From JBBQNY01 sp038255255 (GTDB taxonomy: Bacteria; Pseudomonadota; Gammaproteobacteria; Xanthomonadales; Ahniellaceae), in assembly GCA_038255255.1 (NCBI GenBank), contig JBBSLL010000011.1, positions 10,157-74,156 of the forward strand: 64,000 nt of DNA. The letters are read 5' to 3'. The notes below the pieces were generated by a model. That model saw nothing but the letters and a program-made list of their open reading frames with translations, had not been told where the DNA came from and ran no database searches. The translations under genes were made by a program, and so were the position numbers. Below, in pieces: positions 36,628-45,588 of this stretch (its first letter is position 1; every line of letters begins with the position of its first letter).

Positions 36628-39600
36628 ATGAGTACACAGCCTGCGCATCTGCCCGAGCGCGAGAACGCGACGACGCCTTTGCGCTTCGTCACCGCGGCCA
36701 GCCTGTTCGACGGGCACGACGCCGCGATCAACATCATGCGCAGGCTCATTCAGGCGCAGGGCGTCGAGGTCGTGCACCTCGGGCACAACCGGTCGGTCGA
36801 GGATGTGGTGCGCGCCGCGCTGCACGAAGACGCCGACGGCATCGCGCTTTCGAGTTACCAGGGCGGGCACGTCGAGTACTTCAAGTACATGGTCGACATG
36901 CTGCGCGAGCGCGGGGCAGGGCACATCAAGGTCTTTGGCGGTGGCGGCGGCACGATCACGCCCGAGGAGATCCGCGAACTCGAGGCCTACGGCGTCGAGC
37001 GCATCTATCACCCGAACGACGGCATGCACATGGGCCTCGTCGCGATGATCGAGGACGTCGTGCGCCGCGCGCAGGAAGGCCGCGAGGCGGGGAGAAAAGG
37101 GGGTCAGAGAAAAGGGGGTCAGAGTGCCCTTTCCCGCGGAGACGCTCGTTCGACCGGCTCTCCCGAGGGGAAAGGGCACTCTGACCCCCTTTTCTCTTCC
37201 TCGCCATCCATCGACGACGAGATCGCGGTGGGGCGCATGCTGTCCGCCATCGAAGGTGGTGCCTTCGATGAAAGCGAACTGGGTCGGTTGCGCAAGGAGT
37301 GGCAGCTCGCCGGCGGCCGCACGCCGGTCGTTGGCATCACCGGAACCGGCGGCGCGGGCAAGTCCTCCGTCACCGATGAGCTGCTCAATCGCTTCCTCGC
37401 CAGCTTCCCCACCATGCGCATCGCGGTGATCTCGGTCGATCCCACGCGTCGGCGCACTGGCGGCGCGCTGCTCGGCGACCGCATCCGCATGAATTCGCTG
37501 CGCTCGCCGCGCGTTTTCATGCGCTCGATGGCAACGCGCCGCCAGCACGTTGCGACCAACGCGGTGCTCAAGGACTGCATCGGGTTCCTCAAGAGCCTCG
37601 CCTTCGACCTCGTCATCGTCGAGACCGCAGGCATCGGCCAGAGCGATTCGGAAATCGTCGACCTCGTCGATTTCCCCGTCTACGTCATGACCAGCGACTA
37701 CGGCGCGGCCTCGCAGCTCGAGAAGATCGACATGATCGATTACGCCGAGCTGATCGTGCTCAACAAATACGACAAGCGCGGTGCCGAAGACGCGCTGCGC
37801 GACGTGCGCAAGCAGTGGAAGCGCAACCGCGTCGCGTTCCAGACCCCCGATGCCAACGTGCCCGTCTACCCGACGATCGCGTCGCAGTTCAACGATCCGG
37901 GCATCAGCTGGATGTTCGTCAACCTCTGCCGCCTCCTCCGCGAAAAGCTAAACCTCGGCGGGGAGGGGGAGAAAAGGGGTCAGAGTCATTTTTCGGCTGA
38001 CTCTGCCCGCAATAGCGACATCCCCGCGCCGAAAAATGACTCTGACCCCTTTTCTTCTTCCTCCATCAGCTGGGTGCCGAAGCTCGACACCAGCCTCAAG
38101 GAACCTCGCGCAACCGTGCTGATCCCCGGCGCGCGCGTGCGCTACCTCGCCGAGATCGCCGAGCAGGGCCGCAGCATCAACGCGACCATCGACACCCAGT
38201 CCGAAACCGCCGACCGCGCACAGGCCTACTGGCAATCCCTGCACGACATCGGCGACACCGCGCTCCCCAAAGCCCTCGACCTCTACCCCGACTCGGCGTT
38301 GCTTGCGCAGAGCAGCGGAGCGAGCTCCGCTCTACAAGAGCACGCGAGCGTCACCGCTGTTGTAGAGCCGAGCTTGCTCGGCTCGAATCGCGACATCGGC
38401 GCCCGTTCCGTTTCGGTAGACCGCAGCCTGCTCACGCTACGCCAGCGCTACAACGATGCGGTGCAATCGCTCACCAGCGATTCGCTCAAGCTCCTGCGCA
38501 CCTGGCCGACCAGACTCAAATCCATCACCGACGAAGTCGCCGAATACCAGGTAAGAGACAAAACCATCAAGGTAGAAAACTACCGCGACAGCCTGAGCCA
38601 CCAGAAAATCCCCAAGATCGCCGCGCCCACCTACAAGAGCTGGGGCGAGCTCCTCACCTTCCTGCAAAAGGAAAACCTGCCGGGCTCGTACCCTTACACC
38701 GCGGGCGTCTACCCGTACCGCCGCACCGGCGAAGATCCCATCCGCATGTTCGCGGGCGAGGGCACGCCCGAGCGCACCAACCGCCGCTTCCATTACCTCA
38801 GCGTCGGCCAGCCCGCCGTGCGCCTCTCGACCGCGTTCGACAGCGTCACGCTCTACGGCGAAGACCCGGCCATCCGCCCGGACATCTTCGGCAAGATCGG
38901 CAACTCCGGCGTCAACATCCCGACGCTCGACGACATGAAGAAGCTCTACTCGGGCTTCGACCTCTGCGCGCCGAGCACGTCGGTGTCGATGACGATTAAC
39001 GGCCCCGCGCCGATGATCCTCGCGATGTTCATGAACACCGCGATCGACCAGCAGGTCGAGAAATACCTGCGCGCCGACGACGCAAGATGGAGCCAGGCGC
39101 GAGAAAAAATCGACGCGATGTTCGAAGGCAGGACGCGCCCGCACTACGCCGGCATGCTGCCCGACGGCCACGACGGACTTGGCCTCGCGTTGCTGGGATT
39201 GAGCGGCGACCAGGTCGTCGACCACGAGACCTACGAGACCATCAAGGCGCGCACGCTCGCCACCGTGCGCGGCACCGTGCAGGCCGACATCCTCAAGGAA
39301 GACCAGGCGCAGAACACCTGCATCTTCAGCACGGAATTCGCGCTGCGCATGATGGGCGACATCCAGCAGTACTTCGTCGACCGCAACGTGCGCAACTTCT
39401 ACTCGGTGAGCATCTCCGGTTATCACATCGCAGAGGCCGGTGCGAACCCGATCAGCCAGCTCGCCTTTACGCTCAGTAATGGTTTTACGATCGTCGAGTA
39501 CTACCTCGCGCGCGGCATGAAGATCGACGACTTCGCGCCGAACCTGTCGTTCTTCTTCTCCAACGGCATGGACCCGGAATACACCGTCATCGGCCGCGTG

Positions 39601-40440
39601 GCGCGGCGCATCTGGGCGCGCGCGATGCGCGAGCGCTACGGCGCCGACGCCCGCTCGCAGATGCTGAAGTACCACATCCAGACGTCGGGCCGATCGCTGC
39701 ACGCGCAGGAGATCCAGTTCAACGACATCCGCACCACGCTGCAGGCGCTGTACGCGCTGTTCGACAACTGCAACTCGCTGCACACCAACGCCTACGACGA
39801 AGCGATCACCACGCCGACCGAAGAGAGCGTGCGCCGCGCCGTCGCGATCCAGATGATCATCAACAAGGAACTCGGGCTCAATTTCTGCGAGAACCCGTGG
39901 CAGGGCAGCTTCATCGTCGACAAGCTGACCGACATCGTCGAAGAGGCCGTGTACAAGGAATTCGAGGCGATCAGCGAGCGTGGCGGCGTGCTCGGCGCAA
40001 TGGACACCATGTACCAGCGCGGCAAGATCCAGGAAGAGAGCATGTACTACGAGCACAAGAAGCACGACGGCTCGCTGCCCCTGGTCGGCGTCAACACCTT
40101 CCTGCCCAAGGAACACGGCGGCGATATCGTCACCCAGATCGAACTCATCCGCAGCACCGAGAGTGAGAAGTCCCAACAAATCACCAACGTCGCCACCTAC
40201 CAAACCCTCCGCAACACCGCTTTGCATCCCTCTCCACCCGGGAGAGGGACCGAGGGAGAGGGTCCGACCTCGCCAGGATCAACACTGAGCGACTCAAACC
40301 AACTCTCCTACCTCCAACAAACCGCCCGAGACCGCCAAAACGTCTTCGCTGCATTGATGGAAGCCGTCAAGACCCACAGCCTCGGCCAGATCAGCCACGC
40401 CCTCTACGACGTAGGCGGCGAATACCGCCGCAACATGTAG
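36628..40440 (+). CDS. icmF: Fused isobutyryl-CoA mutase IcmF with four in-frame repeat insertions
   Basis: 1270 residues from the ATG at 36628, versus about 1090 for typical IcmF. It interconverts isobutyryl-CoA and n-butyryl-CoA with adenosylcobalamin. Order: B12-binding domain (residues about 17-150; FDGHDAAINIM, His30), MeaB-like GTPase chaperone (Walker A GTGGAGKS at 239-246, NKYD at 379-382), linker, then the mutase barrel (about 600-1195; GVYPYRRTGEDPIRMFAGEG). Palindromic repeats are translated at residues 155-190, 448-476, 562-585 and 1201-1212, all at domain borders or near the C-terminus. The frame is intact and the canonical C-terminus is kept, so it is probably functional. Valine and leucine catabolism in the window would supply its substrates. 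Confidence 0.92.
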   Translation: MSTQPAHLPERENATTPLRFVTAASLFDGHDAAINIMRRLIQAQGVEVVHLGHNRSVEDVVRAALHEDADGIALSSYQGGHVEYFKYMVDMLRERGAGHIKVFGGGGGTITPEEIRELEAYGVERIYHPNDGMHMGLVAMIEDVVRRAQEGREAGRKGGQRKGGQSALSRGDARSTGSPEGKGHSDPLFSSSPSIDDEIAVGRMLSAIEGGAFDESELGRLRKEWQLAGGRTPVVGITGTGGAGKSSVTDELLNRFLASFPTMRIAVISVDPTRRRTGGALLGDRIRMNSLRSPRVFMRSMATRRQHVATNAVLKDCIGFLKSLAFDLVIVETAGIGQSDSEIVDLVDFPVYVMTSDYGAASQLEKIDMIDYAELIVLNKYDKRGAEDALRDVRKQWKRNRVAFQTPDANVPVYPTIASQFNDPGISWMFVNLCRLLREKLNLGGEGEKRGQSHFSADSARNSDIPAPKNDSDPFSSSSISWVPKLDTSLKEPRATVLIPGARVRYLAEIAEQGRSINATIDTQSETADRAQAYWQSLHDIGDTALPKALDLYPDSALLAQSSGASSALQEHASVTAVVEPSLLGSNRDIGARSVSVDRSLLTLRQRYNDAVQSLTSDSLKLLRTWPTRLKSITDEVAEYQVRDKTIKVENYRDSLSHQKIPKIAAPTYKSWGELLTFLQKENLPGSYPYTAGVYPYRRTGEDPIRMFAGEGTPERTNRRFHYLSVGQPAVRLSTAFDSVTLYGEDPAIRPDIFGKIGNSGVNIPTLDDMKKLYSGFDLCAPSTSVSMTINGPAPMILAMFMNTAIDQQVEKYLRADDARWSQAREKIDAMFEGRTRPHYAGMLPDGHDGLGLALLGLSGDQVVDHETYETIKARTLATVRGTVQADILKEDQAQNTCIFSTEFALRMMGDIQQYFVDRNVRNFYSVSISGYHIAEAGANPISQLAFTLSNGFTIVEYYLARGMKIDDFAPNLSFFFSNGMDPEYTVIGRVARRIWARAMRERYGADARSQMLKYHIQTSGRSLHAQEIQFNDIRTTLQALYALFDNCNSLHTNAYDEAITTPTEESVRRAVAIQMIINKELGLNFCENPWQGSFIVDKLTDIVEEAVYKEFEAISERGGVLGAMDTMYQRGKIQEESMYYEHKKHDGSLPLVGVNTFLPKEHGGDIVTQIELIRSTESEKSQQITNVATYQTLRNTALHPSPPGRGTEGEGPTSPGSTLSDSNQLSYLQQTARDRQNVFAALMEAVKTHSLGQISHALYDVGGEYRRNM
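37091..37197. repeat. Family A palindrome inside icmF (insertion 1)
   Basis: A perfect 29-base inverted repeat has arms 37107-37135 and 37168-37196 around a 32-base loop. The outer part of each arm carries the core AAAAGGGGGTCAGAG. An extra half-arm copy stands at 37091-37107. It is translated in frame as a Gly/Ser/Arg-rich linker between the cobalamin domain and the GTPase domain. Confidence 0.92.
37969..38054. repeat. Family A palindrome inside icmF (insertion 2)
   Basis: A perfect 27-base inverted repeat has arms 37971-37997 and 38028-38054, with core AAAAGGGGTCAGAGTCA and a different inner arm (TTTTTCGGC) from insertion 1. It lies in the linker between the GTPase and mutase domains and stays in frame. 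Confidence 0.92.
38313..38383. repeat. Family B REP element inside icmF (insertion 3)
   Basis: AGCGGAGCGAGCTCCGCT with TCTACA, then TGTAGAGCCGAGCTTGCTCGGCT. These are the same two hairpins as the intergenic copy at 25140-25208, in opposite order. They are read in frame as a Ser/Ala-rich segment before the mutase domain. Confidence 0.9.
40228..40262. repeat. Family C hairpin inside icmF (insertion 4)
   Basis: CCCTCTCCACCCGGGAGAGG is followed by GACCGAGGGAGAGGG. It is translated in frame about 60 residues before the IcmF C-terminus. A closely similar hairpin directly follows the icmF fragment at 43732-43798. Confidence 0.85.
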
Positions 40441-40447
40441 CGCCGCG

Positions 40448-40957
40448 ATGCTCGCGGACCGTTACCTCGCGATCATCGAAGCATTGGAGCGGGCCGATGT
40501 CCGCTACGTGATTGCAGGCGGCATGGCAGTCAACCTTCACGGCCATGTCCGCTTCACGAAGGACCTCGACCTCATGTTCGATCTCGCTCCCGACAACACG
40601 ACGCGAGGCATGCAGGCTTTGGCATCTTGTGGACTGCGCTCACGACTGCCGGTTGAACTGAGCGACTTCGCCGACACGGTCAAGCGCGAGGATTGGTTCG
40701 AAAATCGCAACATGCTCGTGTTCCAGGTCTGGCATCCAGAAGACCCGTTTTGCAGTGTCGACGTTTTCGTCAATAATCCCGTGGCGTTCGAGGATCTCTG
40801 GTCTCGTTCGCACATCGACACGCTGGGAAGCGTTCGCTGCAGGTTTGCCTCGATAGAGGATCTGGTCGTGATGAAAAGGATTGCCGGGCGCCCGCAGGAT
40901 TTGAGCGACATCGAAGTCCTCCAGCAAATCGAGACGTTGCGCAAGGAGAGGGGATGA
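40448..40957 (+). CDS. Nucleotidyltransferase-fold protein (DUF6036/MNT-like)
   Basis: 169 residues, starting seven bases after the icmF stop. The nucleotidyltransferase motif is YVIAGGMAVNLHGHVRFTKD followed by LDLMFD, supplying GG and the D-x-D ligands. VWHPEDPFCSVDVFVNNPV contains a third acidic residue, and RCRFASIEDLVVMKRIAGRP is the typical closing segment. It overlaps the next small gene by four bases (ATGA). Two-gene units of this type behave as toxin-antitoxin-like or defence modules in other genomes; the activity here is unproven. Confidence 0.78.
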   Translation: MLADRYLAIIEALERADVRYVIAGGMAVNLHGHVRFTKDLDLMFDLAPDNTTRGMQALASCGLRSRLPVELSDFADTVKREDWFENRNMLVFQVWHPEDPFCSVDVFVNNPVAFEDLWSRSHIDTLGSVRCRFASIEDLVVMKRIAGRPQDLSDIEVLQQIETLRKERG

Positions 40958-41238
40958 TCGCCGCACGCGACGCACTGTCATGCAGTTTCGAGGACGCTGC
41001 GCTCAATCACCTGCGCGACAATCTCGCCATGACGGCGGACCAGCGCTGGGCCTGGCTGCGCGAAGCAATGGAGTTGGCAGCAACGCAGGCACGTCGTCGC
41101 GCGCAACAAGGCGGGCTCACCACCGACGCCAACCGCGAAATCTGGTGGTCGCCGCTGCACGAAGACCTATGGGGCCGGGAACATCGCCTGCCGCGCCCCG
41201 ACGAACTCGCGAAGCTCGCGAGCGCGCGACCGCGATGA
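40954..41238 (+). CDS. Small partner of the nucleotidyltransferase, unrecognised
   Basis: 94 residues, coupled to the nucleotidyltransferase by an ATGA overlap. It is rich in Ala, Arg and Trp, with a helical first half (ADQRWAWLREAMELAATQA) and a conserved-looking end (LHEDLWGREHRLPRPDELAK). It probably serves as the antitoxin or substrate-recognition partner. Its own stop codon overlaps the ATG of the icmF fragment that follows. Confidence 0.6.
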   Translation: MIAARDALSCSFEDAALNHLRDNLAMTADQRWAWLREAMELAATQARRRAQQGGLTTDANREIWWSPLHEDLWGREHRLPRPDELAKLASARPR

Positions 41239-41396
41239 AGATGATCATCAACAAGGAACTCGGGCTCAACTTCTGCGAGAACCATTGGCAGGGCAGCCTC
41301 ATCGTCGACAAGCTCACCGACATCGTCGAGGAGGCGGTCTACAAGGATTTCGAGGCAATCAGCGAGCGCGGCGGCGTGCTCGGCATGCCCCTTTAG
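41235..41396 (+). pseudogene. icmF 3'-region fragment b
   Basis: A 53-codon frame whose residues 3-50 match IcmF about residues 1075-1122 (MIINKELGLNFCEN, then IVEEAVYKDFEAISERGGVL), with silent and conservative differences from the icmF at 36628-40440. Its ATG overlaps the preceding stop (ATGA). The homology to icmF ends at 41390, after which the frame stops within two codons. Confidence 0.85.
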
Positions 41397-41573
41397 CGCC
41401 TCATTCTGCGCGCCGTCGGCCGCCACGGCAGCTGTTGAGCTGCGCAGGGGACCAGCAGGCCCAGATTTTCGCACTCCGCGTGAGGCGGCAATGCGCAGTC
41501 ATGTCGCTCGAACGTCAAAAAAATCGTCGGTAGTACAGTCGGTAGAGAAAAGACGATCGGGGAGGGACAAGCG

Positions 41574-43550
41574 ATGGTGAAGATCCGGACCATGGTGCTG
41601 GCAGCGGTGCTGGGTATCGTGCAGATCAGCGCCGCGTCTGCAGCAGCGCCGCCCGCAGGCGCGGCAGCGGCCGCCGCAACCATGCCCGCTGAGACTGAAG
41701 CGCCCGGTCCATCTGCCGTGATGCAGGATCTCGAGACCTTCGCCGATGGCGCCATCGCGGAGAGCATGCACGACCTGGATCCCACCGCGACGCTGCTGAG
41801 CGTCGTGCGTGGTGACGAGCAGTTCGCCAAGGCGTACGGCATCGCCGACATAGAAAAGGGGCGCCGCGCGGACGACAGCACGCTGTTCGGCATCGGCTCG
41901 ATCTCCAAGACCTTCACGTGGCTGGCGGTGATGATCCTGGTCGAGGAAGGCAAGCTCGATCTCGATGCCGACGTCAACACGTATCTCAAGGCCTTCCAGA
42001 TCCCCGCCGCGTTCGACTCGCCGGTGACCATGAACCACCTGCTGGCGCATCGCTCCGGCTTCGAGGAGAGCGACCCCTGGTTCTTCACCGCGCACCGTGA
42101 TATCCCTCTGGCCGAGGCGCTCGCGCAGACCATCCCTGTGCGCGTCGCGCCACCGGGCGAACGCACCGCCTACACCAACTGGGGTTCCGCACTTGCTGCG
42201 CTGATCGTTGAGAACGTGGGCGGCCAGCCCTACGACGCGTTCGTGCAGCAGCGCATCCTCGATCCGCTGGGCATGGTGTCGACCACGCTGCACGATCCAG
42301 CCTCGATCATGCCGAAGCCGCTCAATCCGGCGACGCTCGACGCGCGCATGGCGACGGCCTACCGTATGAAGAAAGGCCTGCCCGAAGCGCAGCGATACCT
42401 CGGCTTCGAGCCGGCCTACGCGATGGGCTCCGCCGCGCTCAACGCGCGTGATGCCGCCACCTACATGCGCGCGCTGCTCAACGGTACGCAATACCCCGGC
42501 GGCCGCCTCGTCTCGCAGCAGACCTGGGACGCATTCCAGGAGCGCGTCTTCAACGATCGAGAGGGCGCGGATGATTTCGTCGGCGGCTTCCGTCACCAGA
42601 AGATCGCGGGCTATCACGCCATAGGCCACCAGGGCGGATCGAGTTTTACCGCCACCATGAAGTTGATTCCCGAGCTCGGCATGGGCGTGTTCCTCGCCGT
42701 CAACTCGCGCAGCGGATGGAGCGATGGGCGTGCGCTGTCGCGCATGCTGGTGCTGCGCGCGGAAGGCAAGTCGTTCGACGCCCTGAGCCTGCCCACGCCT
42801 GTCGAAGGCAAAGGCGCCAAGGAACTGGCCGGAAAGTACAGCGCAAACCGGCGCACGTTCTCGCGCGCGGAACGCTTCGCCGATATAGGCCTGGACGTGA
42901 TCATCACGCCGAACAGGGATGGAAGCATCGTGATGTCCAGCGGCAGCCAGAAGAGCCGCTTCGTGCCGCTCGGCAACGACATCTGGATGGATACGCACGG
43001 CGAGCGCATCAAGGCCTATCGCGACCGCGAGGGCCGCGTGTACCGCGTCAGCGGCGGCGCCATCCAGACCATGGACCGCATCGGCCCGCTGCAAGCCTCG
43101 TCCACGTTCTACCTGCTGTTCGGCATCACGGTGCTGCTTTCAATCACCACGCTGCTCGGCGCGTGGTGGCGCTGGGGCCGCAGGAGCGCGACCGGCCGTT
43201 GGGGCCCGCGACTGCGCTGGTTGCCGCCGCTGGTCGCCAGCGTTTGGCTGGTGCTGGCCGCGTCGGTGGTATGGCTGACCATGGTGATCGCCGACTTCGA
43301 GCCCGTCCGGATCCAGTCCGGCGAAGCGCTCTATCCACCACTCGCGGCCACCGTCGTGCTCACGCTCAGCATGGTCGTGGCGGCGCTCGCCGTCGTGCAG
43401 CTCATCGCGCTCGTGCCCGTGTGGCGCGCATCGGGCTGGAGCTTCTGGCGACGCATGCACTTCACGCTTTACACGGCCGTGATCGTGCTGACCGTGGGCG
43501 TGATGTGGAGCTGGAACATGATCGGCAAGCCGTTGACGACGGTAATCTAA
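41574..43550 (+). CDS. Serine hydrolase of the beta-lactamase/class C family with C-terminal membrane region
   Basis: 658 residues. A signal peptide leads into a penicillin-binding-like catalytic domain: S-x-x-K in GIGSISKTFTWLA (about residue 112), YTNWG as the Y-x-N motif, and HQGGSS as the third (KTG-like) motif. After about residue 400 comes a beta-rich domain, then three or four hydrophobic helices from about residue 510 (YLLFGITVLLSITTLLGAWW). It probably acts as an esterase or peptidase at the periplasmic face. The ribosome site GGGGAGGGA precedes the ATG closely. It is cargo between icmF fragments b and c. Confidence 0.85.
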   Translation: MVKIRTMVLAAVLGIVQISAASAAAPPAGAAAAAATMPAETEAPGPSAVMQDLETFADGAIAESMHDLDPTATLLSVVRGDEQFAKAYGIADIEKGRRADDSTLFGIGSISKTFTWLAVMILVEEGKLDLDADVNTYLKAFQIPAAFDSPVTMNHLLAHRSGFEESDPWFFTAHRDIPLAEALAQTIPVRVAPPGERTAYTNWGSALAALIVENVGGQPYDAFVQQRILDPLGMVSTTLHDPASIMPKPLNPATLDARMATAYRMKKGLPEAQRYLGFEPAYAMGSAALNARDAATYMRALLNGTQYPGGRLVSQQTWDAFQERVFNDREGADDFVGGFRHQKIAGYHAIGHQGGSSFTATMKLIPELGMGVFLAVNSRSGWSDGRALSRMLVLRAEGKSFDALSLPTPVEGKGAKELAGKYSANRRTFSRAERFADIGLDVIITPNRDGSIVMSSGSQKSRFVPLGNDIWMDTHGERIKAYRDREGRVYRVSGGAIQTMDRIGPLQASSTFYLLFGITVLLSITTLLGAWWRWGRRSATGRWGPRLRWLPPLVASVWLVLAASVVWLTMVIADFEPVRIQSGEALYPPLAATVVLTLSMVVAALAVVQLIALVPVWRASGWSFWRRMHFTLYTAVIVLTVGVMWSWNMIGKPLTTVI

Positions 43551-43619
43551 CGGTTACCGATGCGAACTCCGTGCACGCACGGAAACATGGACGCTCCGAT
43601 ACCAGGCAAGCCGACGCAG

Positions 43620-43735
43620 CGACACAAGCACCGCGTCAGGCCCAAGCCCTGGCCTGGAACGGCATGGCCGGCTTCCTCCAGAAGCATCTGGGCTTAAGAT
43701 CGGCTTCTCCATCGCCAGCATCGGCTGCGCCATGA
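43620..43735 (+). pseudogene. S9 peptidase C-terminal tail fragment
   Basis: The frame ending at 43735 reads QAQALAWNGMAGFLQKHLG, the same tail found at 51372-51430 in the larger S9 remnant, followed in both by a short Ala/Pro/Ser stretch. Only about the last 35 codons are present. Its TGA overlaps the ATG of icmF fragment c. Confidence 0.75.
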
Positions 43736-43872
43736 ACTTCGTCGAGGAAGCCGTCTACAAGGAGCCTGAAGCGAACAGCGAGCGCGGCGGCGTGTCCTCC
43801 CTCTCCGCCCGGGAGAGGGACCGAGGCCGGATCGCGCCGCTATCGCCGATGACTGGATCGAGCGCCGCATGA
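43732..43872 (+). pseudogene. icmF 3'-region fragment c
   Basis: A 46-codon frame starting MNFVEEAVYKEPEANSERGG, matching the IcmF core seen at 39940-39990. It then runs through a family C hairpin (43799-43826). Its ATG overlaps the S9-tail stop, and its own TGA overlaps the ATG of the reductase gene at 43869, so the three frames are chained by four-base overlaps. Confidence 0.75.
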
Positions 43873-45332
43873 ACATCCGCAACGTCGAAGTCGCGATCAT
43901 CGGCGCCGGCACCGCCGGCATGTCGGCGTATCGCGAGGTTCGCAAGCACACCGATTCCATCGCACTGGTCGAAGGCGGTCCGTTCGGCACGACCTGCGCG
44001 CGCGTTGGCTGCATGCCATCGAAGCTGCTGATTGCCCCCGCGGAGGCGCGGCACCACCTTTCGCTGCTGCCCGCGTTCGGCATCCACAGCGATGCCGGCA
44101 AGGTCGATGGCGCTGCGGTGATGCGCCGCGTGCGCGAGGAACGCGACCGTTTCGTCGGCTTCGTGCTGGATGCGGTAGAGCGCTTCGACGCGAAGCATGT
44201 CGTCCGCGCGCATGCCGCCTTCGAGGATCCGCACACGTTGGTGCTCACGACCGCCCACGACAATGCGCCGCTTCCGTTCGATCGCATCCGCGCCGAACGC
44301 ATCATCATCGCCACGGGTTCCAGGCCCAATATCCCGGAGTCGTTCAAGCCTGCCGGCGACCGCCTGATCGTCAACGACGATGTGTTCGACTGGCAGGACC
44401 TGCCCGAATCCGTCGCCGTATTCGGCGCCGGCGTGATCGGGCTGGAGTTGGGTCAGGCCTTGCATCGACTTGGCGTGCGGGTACGCGTGTTCGGTCGCGG
44501 CGGGCATGTGGCCGGCTTGAGCGATCCCGCTGTGCATGCGGTGGCGAAGCAGATTTTCACAGCGGAACTCACGACCAGCCTGGACGCGCGCGACGTGCGC
44601 ATCGAACGCGACGGCGACAGTGTGATCGTGCACTTTACCGACCCGGGCGCAGCGCCCCGCGCCGAACGCTTCGATTACCTGCTCGCCGCAACCGGGCGCA
44701 CGCCCAATGTCGAATCGCTCGCATTGCAGAACAGCGGTCTGGCACTGGGCGCCAAGGGCGTTCCGGCATTCGATCCACTGACGATGCGCGCGGGCGACAG
44801 CCATGTCTTCATCGCCGGCGATGCCAATGCGGAACGCCCGGTCCTGCATGAGGCCGCCGACGAAGGACATCTTGCCGGCGCGAATGCCGCCAGCTATCCG
44901 ACCGTTCTCAGACGCACCCGGCGCACGCCGCTGGGAATCATGTTCACCGAACCGCAGGTCGCCTTCGCCGGCAAGCAGCATGCACAGTTGCTGGCCGAAG
45001 GTGCGGACTTCGCGGTTGGCGAAGTTTCGTTCGAAGACCAGGGCCGTTCGCGGGTGATGCAGGTGAACCAGGGCCTGCTACGCGTGTACGGTGAAAACGG
45101 CAGCGCCCTGTTGCTGGGCGCGGAAATGATCGGGCCGCAGAACGAGCACCTCGCGCACCTGCTGGCCTGGGCCATCCAGGCACGCATGACCGTGCCGCAG
45201 GTCCTGGAGATGCCGTTCTACCATCCAGTGATCGAGGAAGGTCTGCGCACAGCGCTGCGCCTGCTGCTGGCGGCACTTGGCATGGGCCCCCCTCCACCAC
45301 CGCGTTGCATAGATTGCGGCCCGGGCGCCTGA
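43869..45332 (+). CDS. Dihydrolipoamide dehydrogenase-like flavoprotein disulfide reductase
   Basis: 487 residues. The FAD-binding motif is VAIIGAGTAGMSA, the redox disulfide lies in TTCARVGCMPSK (the usual LNVGCIPSK is altered), the NAD-binding motif is AVFGAGVIGLELGQ, and the second FAD segment is HVFIAGDANAERP. FYHPVIEEGLRTALR provides the catalytic His-Glu pair near the C-terminus. After it comes an unusual hydrophobic and proline-rich tail ending CIDCGPGA. There is no 2-oxo acid dehydrogenase gene nearby, so a stand-alone reductase such as a quinone, lipoamide or mercuric-type enzyme is likely. It is cargo between icmF fragments c and d. Confidence 0.85.
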   Translation: MNIRNVEVAIIGAGTAGMSAYREVRKHTDSIALVEGGPFGTTCARVGCMPSKLLIAPAEARHHLSLLPAFGIHSDAGKVDGAAVMRRVREERDRFVGFVLDAVERFDAKHVVRAHAAFEDPHTLVLTTAHDNAPLPFDRIRAERIIIATGSRPNIPESFKPAGDRLIVNDDVFDWQDLPESVAVFGAGVIGLELGQALHRLGVRVRVFGRGGHVAGLSDPAVHAVAKQIFTAELTTSLDARDVRIERDGDSVIVHFTDPGAAPRAERFDYLLAATGRTPNVESLALQNSGLALGAKGVPAFDPLTMRAGDSHVFIAGDANAERPVLHEAADEGHLAGANAASYPTVLRRTRRTPLGIMFTEPQVAFAGKQHAQLLAEGADFAVGEVSFEDQGRSRVMQVNQGLLRVYGENGSALLLGAEMIGPQNEHLAHLLAWAIQARMTVPQVLEMPFYHPVIEEGLRTALRLLLAALGMGPPPPPRCIDCGPGA

Positions 45333-45347
45333 CGCGCAATTGTTGGC

Positions 45348-45400
45348 AAAAAGGGGTCAGGTACATTTTCGCGGCGCGAAAATGTACCTGACCCCTTTTG
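45348..45400. repeat. Family A palindrome (GGGGTCAGGTACATTTTCGC type)
   Basis: AAAAAGGGGTCAGGTACATT and its complement face each other around GGC. The outer core matches insertions 1 and 2 of icmF, the inner arm differs. A related copy is at 47861-47936. Confidence 0.9.
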
Positions 45401-45449
45401 GGAGTCGCGCAGAGTCGCTTCAGCCATCTCTGCAGCCATTATGCGAAAA

Positions 45450-45588
45450 CGTCTTTGAGCGCGCACGGGCGATTCCGGCGCCGCGCGGAGATCTGTCCGA
45501 CTGGGTCGAACTGATGGAACTGGTCGAAGTGCTGTGCCCGGTCTGGCCACCGCACGAGCCACTCTTTCGCGGCGAATTCAAGCTGTGA
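45450..45588 (+). other. Protein-like 3' fragment of unknown gene
   Basis: The frame ending at 45588 reads DLSDWVELMELVEVLCPVWP and ends RGEFKL. It looks like the tail of a real small protein, but upstream it runs into the family A repeat. The stop overlaps the GTG of icmF fragment d. I do not recognise it. Confidence 0.4.

Noticed and set aside
37091..37200. Repeats in icmF as a CRISPR array or intron
   Set aside because: There is only an inverted pair and one extra half-arm, with no regular spacers, and the reading frame continues through, so neither applies.
38437..40227. 596-codon minus-strand frame opposite icmF
   Set aside because: Val/Asp/Arg-rich antisense shadow of the mutase barrel; no start context and no family similarity.
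43551..43735. Continuation of the 42716-43735 frame as a separate protein
   Set aside because: Most of it is a shadow of the beta-lactamase-family gene; only the last 35 codons resemble a protein, the S9 tail.
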